Of a stretch of DNA of 64,000 bases, positions 46,255 through 54,561 are shown in pieces. Source of the DNA: Megamerina dolium. Taxonomy: Eukaryota > Arthropoda > Insecta > Diptera > Megamerinidae. Where the stretch lies: positions 50,813,429 to 50,877,428 of the forward strand of contig OY978525.1 in NCBI GenBank assembly GCA_963854835.1, given 5' to 3'. Below the pieces are notes generated by a model. That model had not been told where the DNA came from, searched no databases, and was given only the letters and a program-made list of their open reading frames with translations. Within the stretch, counting starts at the first letter, position 1. Each line of letters starts with the position of its first letter. Made by a program: the position numbers and the translations under genes.

Positions 46255-46280
46255 AAACTTGTTCGGGACGAACAAGGTTA

Positions 46281-46292
46281 AGAGGAGGGCAG
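46281..46292 (+). promoter_or_regulatory. B2 polypurine tract
   Basis: AGAGGAGGGCAG lies directly before the 3' LTR, the position of the plus-strand primer. Confidence 0.8.
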
Positions 46293-46729
46293 TGTAACGA
46301 GTATCGATAGTTGATTACTCATCACTATTGTGACTGACACTATTGGCAGCATCGAAACGAATGTCAACAAAAAGAAATGAGCGATAACCAGAACAAGCCA
46401 ACGAGAAAGGAAGAGAAGAATCTCGATAAAGGAAGATTCTGGGGTGTTGCCAACAGAGTATAAATAGAGCCAGTGTTGAGGAGGAAAATCAATCTAATTC
46501 CGAATGTGATTGCGAAAACATTGATACAGAGGCAAAAGTTGCAAGTACATTAGAGTGTTATTGTAAATAGTTGATTGTAAGCAGAGTTGATTGTAAATAG
46601 AGATTATTAAATAAATTGTTGCTGTATATAGTTGTATAAAATAAGTGTTGCAGTTATCATTAACAGAATCCAGTGATCGAACAAGGTAATTCAAATAGAA
46701 TTAAACGCTCACAGAATAAAAACGTAACA
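46293..46729 (+). repeat. B2 3' LTR
   Basis: 437 bp, identical by eye to the 5' LTR except A for G at 46348 and T for C at 46505. ATAT follows at 46730-46733. Confidence 0.95.
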
Positions 46730-47110
46730 ATATATACACATACAACAATTGATAAATAGACAAGTACTTACCGCAGTGCATCACTCCACTCTCCAGGCTG
46801 ATCGACAACTGAATTCAAAAATGTTTAACATGCGTGCATGTACGTGAATTCAAACTTCACAAAAATGTATTTACCGTAATCAAACTGCGCAGCCTGGAAA
46901 GTGGAATAATGCCGCGATGTACATAATTGAATTACGAAATAGAATCATAACACAACAATGCTATGCTATTCCTTTGATGCTTTGGAAGTGCCGTTATTAG
47001 TATTTGCATCTTCTCATGCATGACAAAGCAAGCAGCAAACTGTACATAGGCAAAGACTCAAATATAATATGTATACATATATATACCTATTCTAAGCAGG
47101 GTTTACAACA

Positions 47111-47120
47111 TCCCCACCCC
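47111..47120 (-). promoter_or_regulatory. BEL1 polypurine tract
   Basis: On the minus strand GGGGTGGGGA lies directly before the 3' LTR, which supports the element boundary. Confidence 0.75.
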
Positions 47121-50100
47121 AGTGGATCGACCCGATTCACCACCATCAACGACAAGTACGGCCAACCTGGAAACCGCACATCTCTTCACACCACCAGAAG
47201 TTCGTATATCGGCGCGACGTACTTCACCATTCTCGATTGATTGTAACTCCATTGCATATACCTCACGATGTACTATGCGGCATAAAAGGCATTTGGCATT
47301 TTTGATTTCTTCAGGGGTCAAACCGCTGAAGATCGGCTGAATACGGCGGCGGCAAATGTCAACGAAGCGCAAAACCCAAGCCGTAGCTCTTACTAATCTA
47401 TTAAATGACGAAAAATGATTAAAATCCAAAAGTTTATAACTCACGATGACTAAGGCAAATTTAGAGCGAAGCTCTTCATCAGGCTCATTATGGCTAATAA
47501 TGATGGCGTCTTGTGAAAGCCAAAATCGATGTGATCGTTTGGACGCGTGGCCTCGTCGGCTACATTCTGTGCAGTAGGTAGCCTCCAGTTTTCAATGCTT
47601 GTTACAGCCAATATCTCTGCCACTCTGTACTGTACAAAAGGCTTATATCTACGATGCTCACTCTGGGTCCATTTGATCACCGTCTTTGAGTCACTCCACA
47701 GAATGCAGTTGTCGATGCTAACAGAGTGTTCATCACGAAGACAGTGCATAAGACGACAGCCCAATACAGCGGCCTGAAGTTCAAGCCGTGGCACAGTAAG
47801 AGCCCTCACTGGTGCGCATTTTGACTTTGCACATACAAATGTCACCTCAGTTTCACCCAACGAGTTTTGAGATCGCCAATATGCAACAGCGGCGAAAGCG
47901 TCTTCACTGGCGTCGACAAATATGTGGAGCTGCAGTTTATGAGAGGCACCATTGCGAAAATAAAAACGAGGTATAGCATATTTGATGACTGCTGGTAGCT
48001 GTTTACGCCACTTCTCCCACGCGACGTTAACGTCATCTGGCAGCAGCTCGTCCCACTGGATGTCACGTTTCCACACTTCGCGCATAAGTAGCTTAGCGCC
48101 AATAACGAAGTTACTCAGCAGTCCCAAAGGGTCGAAAATGGACATAACAACGCTAAGAAGTTCTCTTTTAGTAGGGCGCCTAGCTCCATTCACTACTGTT
48201 GCATCAACGTTATGAAACTTCAACATGAATCTGAAGCAATCCGACGATGACTGCCAAAACAAACCAAGCACACGTTCAACTAACACGCATTCTTTTTTGG
48301 CAATCGGGCGCGTGGCGTCAACACCACCCAATGCAGCAACCACGTTCGATGAATTAGATGTGAAATTATGGACCTCGAACCCAGCATTCATGTGAATCGC
48401 TCGTACCCGTTGCGATACAGCAATTGCTTCTTCCTCTGAACTGAAGCAATCAACGAAGTCATCGACGTAGTGGTGGTGCAATATTGCTTTCACAGCATGA
48501 ACGGTGGTGTCGTCATTACTTTGGTGCTCCAACGCGTTAATTGTTTTGACATAATTGGCAGCACACGGCGAACAGGCAGCGCCAAACGTCATCACGCACA
48601 TTTCATAAACATCTGGCGGCTTTGTAGCATCACCACCACGCCAAAGGAACCGTTGAGCACATCTGTCATCTTTCTGTATTAGCACTTGGTGGAACATATC
48701 TTTAATGTCTCCACATACAGCAACCGCGCCTTCACGAAAACGAAACAATATGGATGGCAAGGACCGATATTCTTGTGGGCCCTTTAACAGCTGTGAATTG
48801 AGGGAGATGCCACTTACCTCAGCGGCGGCGTCGAAGACCAAACGCAGCTTACCAGGCTTGTTGAGATTAACAACGGCGAAATGCGGCAAATACCACGTCG
48901 TAGGCGTAGGCACGGAAGCTTCCACTGGCAGCAGTTTTCGGGCATATTTCTTGTCGACGTAGGAGTCCATGATGCGCTTGTATTCGGTGGCGAAACCTGC
49001 ATCACGACTCATTCTCCTCTCCACACTGACTAATCGTTTTAGTGCCATGTTGTAACTATCAGGCAACCTTACGATGTCGCGTCTCCATAAGAGCCCTGTT
49101 TTGAATCGTCCATCTATGCGGCATGTAGTGGACCTTAAGATCGTCTTAGCACGGATGTCGGCTTCACTCTCTACAGGTGGTGCAGACCTGACACCGAAGC
49201 TCTCAATATCGAAGAAGTCCGCCACCATTTCATGCAGTGAATGATCGGCTTGGCAGTTCACAAATAAACACGATGACGGCGATGGCAATGCACTGGATGT
49301 TGGGCCAAACACCACCCAACCCAACTCTGTATTGGCGACGAAAGGGCCACTCTTTTTTACGTTCATAGTGGTCGACGGCAAACCCAAATGGCAATGGTCA
49401 AGTCCAATCAAAATCCTAGGCCTGACCCGAGTATACGGCTGCACCGGCAATTGGCGTATATGGTTGTCATCACAATTCAAATCGTCCTTGCTCAAGCTCT
49501 GCAAAGGAAGCTGTAAGTTCGACACCGCATACACACTACGAAGTTTGTGTCGCCTTTCCATACCGGCACCACTGATGAGCAAATCGACCACAACAGCTGG
49601 CTCCTGCGATGCACGCCCTCCAAACCACTGTAGATTCAAACGTTGCTGGCGCCCATGCATACCCAAGTCTTGAACGAGAGCGCTGTCAATCATCGTGATG
49701 GATGAACCCTCGTCTAGGAGTGCATATGTGTCGATGTGCCTTTGGTTTCCATATAGCGTGACCGGCAGGATACGAAACAGAAGTCTGCTATCAGAGGAAC
49801 CACAACTCAAAACTGCTGAGCTCGCCTCTTGCGGTTGCTGCTGGCTGTAGAGTGGCGGCTGCATTGATATAAACCTACGGTGATGGCGTGTAGCCACGGC
49901 AGAAGTGGACCTGTGGTGTACTTGAGACGATGTTGACAGTCTCGGCATATTGTTGGTGTCACCCACGGCTTCGTGTAATAATTTATGGCACCCTTCAATC
50001 GCACATAGCTTACGCCGTTGACAATTCCGTGTACCATGACCCAAATTGAGACAAGAAAAACACAAACGATATCGTTTCGCCTCCGTCCACCTTTTCGGAA

Positions 50101-50326
50101 CTGATAATTCTAGAAAGTGCGTACACTCTACTAACCTATGTTGACTCTCGCACATTGGGCACCTCGACGATCGTTGTGACGCTACTGCATGCAATACCAT
50201 GCGGCTCGACGATCGTTGTGAATTTTCAACACAAACGGTACAAATGACATTGGCCAATTTAGACAACCAATCACTAAAATGCTTCACCGTTGCATATGGC
50301 TGTACAGACGCTGCGAAACTTGCCAT
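47111..50326 (-). pseudogene. pol: BEL1 pol: Gag C-terminus/knuckles, protease, reverse transcriptase, RNase H; no integrase
   Basis: The main open frame is 50326-47450 (958 residues). It starts with the Gag end and Cys-rich knuckles (CPMCESQHRLVECTHF, CFSCLNLGHGTRNC), then protease YALLDEGSSITMIDSALV, Pao-type reverse transcriptase (LRLVFDAAAEVSGISLNSQL, VCGDIKDMFHQV, HHHYVDDFVDCF with the catalytic YVDD) and RNase H (HIFVDASEDAFAAVAYW, ILWSDSKTVIKW). A frameshift near 47530-47550 moves the sequence to another frame, where it continues to the LTR with FNRLVRATAWVLRF and CLLCRIVHREVYA. The integrase that should follow is absent. The element is non-autonomous. Confidence 0.9.
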
Positions 50327-51462
50327 TCAATGCGCTTGCTCATTGGCAGTTTCGATATGAGCTCGTCGAGCAATGTGGGATTCACCAGATGTAACTCACC
50401 ACCATTGGTAGATTGCAAAAAGACACAAATATTACTAACCTTTGTTGCGAATGGTATGAGCCTCACCATCGCATTCTCGGGAATGGGTGAAATTTCCCTC
50501 ACCTGGGACAGCTGGCTACGTATCAACTGCTCAGGGCGAACAAATCGAAACTTCAACTGCTGAATGATGTTGCTGACGTTGTTAGGGTGGATGAGCAGTG
50601 ACTTGACAACCTCACGCGCATCACCCTTCAAGCACTTATGTAAGCGTTGATTGTTTTCAAAATTGCTGTACCCATACATTGCAGTGGATTCTGTGAAGGC
50701 CGTATAGAATATTGGCCAATCTTCCGACCATCCACAGAATTCCGGCAAATCATGCATTTTCCTGGACAGACTAGACAAATGAGTAGCTGCGGAACACGTA
50801 TTGGCAAATCCAGCTACAGTCGTTGGATTAGAGTTAGCTGAAGGCGTACCGCTCATCAGTACAGTTGAATTGTACATATTACTCGTCATCGCAGCAACAC
50901 CAGACGTAACCGTCGGCATATCTGCGGCAGCAGTGCTCGTAACATAGAGTGGCGGCGAGTAACGGGTATTTGCAAATTGCGGCAACGGTACCGAACAGTT
51001 AGCCAAAGCTGGCGAATGTAACACTGGTAACTGTACAATTGGCGGCTGTGTTGTTGTTAGTCTCGCTAGCTGCAAGACTGACTCCCCGGTGGAAATACTG
51101 TTGTCAGGTTCACGTGCGCTGTTTGGCACATCCACGTTGAGCACTTCACTACGCGATTGGTGCTCTTTTATTACGACCTGTACAGCCGACAAATTGCTTT
51201 CCAATATGGCGATGCGCTTCTGTAGAGCCGCAACCACACTGTCTTGACGTGCAACAGCAGTGGCTGATGAAGCACGAGTAACTGGTCCTGTGGCAATTGG
51301 AGCAGCTGGCAAGTCACTGGCTGTGACGGTGGTGGTGGGTGCATCTATACCCTGGCTGGGTGTTGATGTGACGATACTGGGAATACTACCCTCCATAGCT
51401 GGCGAACTGGCTGACGTGGAGCGGCGGGGTGATCGATGACTTGACCGCATAGCAAATATCAA
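50284..51462 (-). pseudogene. gag: BEL1 Gag, shifted out of frame with pol
   Basis: 392 residues. After a Ser/Thr/Pro-rich N-terminus (MRSSHRSPRRSTSASSPAME) there is a short coiled coil (VVAALQKRIAILESNLSAVQ, about residues 75-105). The DUF1759-type BEL Gag core follows (about 235-380): KMHDLPEFCGWSEDWPIFYT, LKGDAREVVKSLL and LVNPTLLDELISKLPMSKR. The last 13 residues overlap the start of the pol frame in another phase. BEL/Pao elements normally have a single Gag-Pol frame, so a one-base deletion at about 50322-50326 is the likely cause (inference). Confidence 0.85.
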
Positions 51463-51518
51463 TTAACACCAACACACGTTATGCTTAATAATAAAGCGGC
51501 TCACCAATGTTCCACGCA

Positions 51519-51670
51519 ATAAAATTGGCGTATTGAAGCCACGCAAGGCAAATCAAAAATGTAGTGCAAATAAAATTCGCGTAATGAAGCCACGCAAGGC
51601 AAATCAAATATGCGTTGCGAATAAAATTCGCGTAATGAAGCAACGCAAGCAAATCAAATGTGCAATGCGA
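51519..51670. repeat. Three tandem 50-51-bp units in the BEL1 leader
   Basis: Units start ATAAAATT at 51519, 51570 and 51621 and stop at 51670. Each has CGTA.TGAAGC.ACGCAAG in the same place. They lie between the 5' LTR and gag on the element strand, where a packaging or expression signal could sit. Confidence 0.85.
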
Positions 51671-51677
51671 ATAAAAT

Positions 51678-52851
51678 TGTTGTCGATTGAGTGGCTGGAT
51701 TTAACAAAATCATATATGATAATATGACTCGTTTATTCTAAAGAAAAAACAGTTATATATATACACATACAACAATTGATAAATAGACAAGTACTTACCG
51801 CATTGCATCACTCCACTCTCCAGGCTGATCGACAACTGAATTCAAAAATGTTTAACATGCGTGCATGTACGTGAATTCAAACTTCACAAAAATGTATTTA
51901 CCGTAATCAAACTGCGCAGCCTGGAAAGTGGAATAATGCCGCGATGTACATAATTGAATTACGAAATAGAATCATAACACAACAATGCTATGCTATTCGT
52001 TTGATGCTTTGGAAGTGCCGTTATTAGTATTGGCATCTTCTCATGCATGACAAAGCAAGCAGCAAACTGTACATAGGCAAAGACTCAAATATAATATGTA
52101 TACATATATATTAAAGGGCTGCACAAACTGATTCGATTGCCTTTGCACACAGTGTGATTCGTTGTCATTTGCTTTGTTTGTTTTGATTTTGTCTAGCAAA
52201 TGAACAACATTCACATAACAACAAACGGTATCATGAATTGAGAGGCAAAGATTTGCGCTCTTTTCTCAATAGCTTGAACCGTCTGTTTTGGTCCCATTTC
52301 TATTGCATTTCAAATCAAAAGAGAGGGAACAGTTATGGCAATACAAAATGCAAATAAAACACGCATAATTCAAATCATTCGATGTTTGTCTTGCCCGCTT
52401 TAGGAGCTTTTTTGTAATTTGTTTTAGTTCTCAATATTTTTTATTTGGTTTAAATTTGATATTCTTCACAGCAGCTTGAGTTACTGTATGTATTTCCCAT
52501 CAGAAACAAAATTAACAAAAATACATACATATTAAATAGTATACCAGTACGATCTATTGGCACATAGACTACCATCTCAGTCAATGTTGCCATTCGAATC
52601 AATTGCCTTTCAAGTGTATTGCTTTTCGAGTGCGAAATACAATGAATAATAAACGCAACGGCGTCTTGCTCTTTAATTTAGTACAGTGAGAGACGCTCTC
52701 TCTGTAAGTGTGCAAGCTCTTCCATTTAAATGTTGAATTATTGTTGTGCAAATCATTCCACTGAGTTTGGAGCGAATGTCTTACAACTCAAAATAAATGA
52801 ATCGTTGCAGTGCTTTAATATATATAACTATTCTAAGCAGGGTTTACAACA
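51678..52851 (-). repeat. BEL1 5' LTR, split by H2
   Basis: Pieces 51678-52111 and 52818-52851 match the left LTR. CAGTTATATATATACACAT near 51749-51768 is the unoccupied B2 site. Confidence 0.92.
52112..52817. mobile_element. H2: 706-bp non-autonomous hAT-like element
   Basis: It is absent from the other BEL1 LTR, so its limits are fixed by comparison. Ends are TAAAGGGCTGCA and, as reverse complement, TAAAGCACTGCA (10 of 12 identical). ATATATAT lies on both sides (52104-52111 and 52818-52825), consistent with an 8-bp hAT duplication although the sequence is simple. The ends resemble the hobo-type (CAGAGAACTGCA) pattern. No transposase is encoded. Confidence 0.8.
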
Positions 52852-52856
52852 TAAGC

Positions 52857-53217
52857 AATCAAATAGTTAAATTCGAGTTAGTATAGAAATACATAGGTTT
52901 AGGAAATCATTATGAAAAATAGGTCAGTCATAGCAATAGGAGACCGAAGTTATAGAATGGATAGAATTAACATAACGGGTTACCATTCCGTCTTTCACGG
53001 TCTGAGATGAAAACAAGCACAATCGAATAGTGCAGAAAAGTTGGTTATTGCAATGGAAGGAAATTGCAACGTTGTTGTTAAATTATACAATATGTAAAAC
53101 AGCGATGCATTTCCCAAGTTTTAAATTTTTACAAAGATAAATTAATATTAAAACTTACATTATATACAATATACATAAAAACTGTTTAAAGTAAAATTAT
53201 AAAACTTTGTATAAACA
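52857..53217 (+). mobile_element. A1 3' remainder beyond BEL1
   Basis: 52980-53160 matches A3 (reverse complement of about 11050-11220): TTACCATTCCGT, GAATAGTGCAGAAAA, TTAAATTATACAATATGTAAAAC. It ends at the poly-T of J3. No coding sequence is recognised. Confidence 0.7.
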
Positions 53218-54060
53218 TTTTTTTTTTTTTTTTTTTTTTGGTAGCTTATTTTTTTTTATTGAATCTTTCTTAAATACAAGAAACTAACAATAAGTATTAA
53301 AATCTTACAAACTAAATAAAACTATGTGATATCCCCTACGTTCCATCACAATTTGGTGAGTCGCGAGATGTAGCAATTTTACAGCATATTCTAGAAATCA
53401 ACTTATCTGAGTTGCGTTCTCTCAAGAAAATGGGTGGGGGTTTGAAATTTTCCTTGGAGATAATATTTTCGTCACTTTCATCACCTGAAAGCAGAGCGTA
53501 TCTATTTTCCGAACTAATAGGGACAGTGTTCTGTTTTTGAATTTTTGTTGAATTCATTTGTTTTGAATTTTGCGGACTTCTCTTTCGCTTTACTACAGTA
53601 ATGTAGCGATCAATACCAGTTTGAACAGCAACTGGTTCTTTATTAGTCATCGCACTAGTTGCTTTAACTACTGGGTCATGCACTTCAGTAGAAGTGCCGT
53701 TATTTGATTGCTTTGATGTTGTAGCTGTTGGTGTTACAGCAGGAGAAGCACATTGTACACTCCACGGTATAGAGGGAGATAGTATATCACGATAGAACAA
53801 ATTATTTTTTTTGTCTGTATTTATTGTTGTTGCAAAATTTGATGAATTTTTAATATGTGCAGGCAAAAGATTTGCACTGTTACTTTCACTTGTGCAGTGT
53901 GTATCAACTGTTTTATTTGATAATGCACTTATCGGGGGGGTTTGCGCGGGTGACTGCAAATTATTGTTTACACACACATTAACAGGCGATTGCCGTTGCC
54001 GGAGAGGAGAGCGCTGAACACTCATACTGTAAACAAAATGTTTGCAAATACTACGACTAT
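53218..54060 (-). mobile_element. J3: internally deleted Jockey-like LINE
   Basis: It starts (minus) with the J2-type 5' region and ORF1 (54025), follows J2 for about 620 bp, then jumps to a short 3' region that resembles the 3' end of J2 (TTTGTAAGATT, TTGTTAGTTTC) and ends in a 21-base A tract (poly-T at 53218-53238). All of ORF2 is missing. About 80 bp at the junction (53310-53393) match neither flank of J2. Confidence 0.8.
53336..54025 (-). pseudogene. J3 ORF1 N-terminal fragment
   Basis: A 229-residue frame starting MSVQRSPLRQRQSPVNVCVN, nearly the same as the J2 start. It is Ser/Thr/Asn-rich and includes TDRYITVVKRKRSPQN-like sequence (TGIDRYITVVKRKRSPQN). It reaches NFKPPPIFLRERNSDKLISR and then leaves the family, ending in 16 unrelated residues (ICCKIATSRDSPNCDG). 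The zinc knuckles are missing. It could be expressed as a truncated protein, but there is no evidence for that. Confidence 0.8.
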
Positions 54061-54119
54061 TATGTAGGTGTAATTATGCAAAATAAAAGAAAAAGTATTA
54101 GAGTTTGTAGAAAATAATC

Positions 54120-54460
54120 GAGTTGATTTTACCAGAGATGCTTTCTTATTGAAACCTGATAGCTAAACATTTTGATGACAATTAATTATTGTAAACAAAT
54201 TAAATTTTAAGGAAAAATCGTGTTCCATGATAATTCAATTAATTTTCATAACCTACATATTTTTAAAAAAATTTTGGTATTCATTAATATCTGATAAAAA
54301 AGTAACTATAGTATTACATATTATTACATTTTGTATAAATATAGGATAATATTAATATTGAATCTTCATCGTCGGATTCATACATAGGTGCATATGAATG
54401 TATTTATATATGTGACATGCCGACTCAAATTGATTGTGTGAAGCTGCGGTTGGTTTACGT
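54120..54460 (-). repeat. Repeat X copy 2, left part (blocks D and A')
   Basis: The minus strand matches 29650-30015: GTAAACCAACCGCAGCTTCA, then TCCGACGATGAAGATTCAAT, then TAATTTAATTTG-like blocks to AATAAGAAAGCAT. It borders J2 at the duplication GTTTACGTG. Confidence 0.75.
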
Positions 54461-54561
54461 GTTTTTTTTTTTTTTTTGTTAAATAAGCATTTTTTAATTG
54501 AATCTCTCTATAATACTTAGAAACTAACAATAAGTAATCAAATCTTACAAACTAACTAAAA

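Larger units (their letters stand above)
40724..46729 (+). mobile_element. B2: young, nearly intact gypsy family B retrotransposon
   Basis: The 6006-bp element has 437-bp LTRs (40724-41160 and 46293-46729) that differ by eye at only two positions (40779/46348 and 40936/46505). ATAT lies on both sides. The matching site in the other BEL1 LTR is unoccupied, which proves the insertion and the 4-bp duplication. Gag and integrase frames are open. The reverse transcriptase has one single-base deletion, and a TGA separates RNase H from integrase. Confidence 0.96.
40641..47110 (-). repeat. BEL1 3' LTR, split by B2
   Basis: Two pieces, 40641-40723 and 46730-47110, together about 460 bp once the ATAT duplication is allowed for. 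They match the right LTR base for base apart from a few substitutions. The stretch ATATATATACC near 47076-47086 is the empty site for H2. Confidence 0.92.
40641..52851 (-). mobile_element. BEL1: BEL/Pao LTR retrotransposon, integrase-less, carrying two nested insertions
   Basis: The LTRs begin TGTTGTCGATTGAG and end GGGTTTACAACA (plus-strand view). TAAGC lies on both sides (40636-40640 and 52852-52856), the 5-bp duplication expected for BEL/Pao. The interior (47111-51677) has a leader, gag, and pol with protease, reverse transcriptase and RNase H, but no integrase. The 3' LTR (left) contains B2 and the 5' LTR (right) contains H2. Without these the element is about 5.5 kb. It interrupts gypsy A1. 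Confidence 0.93.

Noticed and set aside
51519..51677. CRISPR-like array
   Set aside because: Three directly adjacent 51-bp units without distinct spacers in a eukaryotic retrotransposon leader; it is an ordinary tandem repeat.
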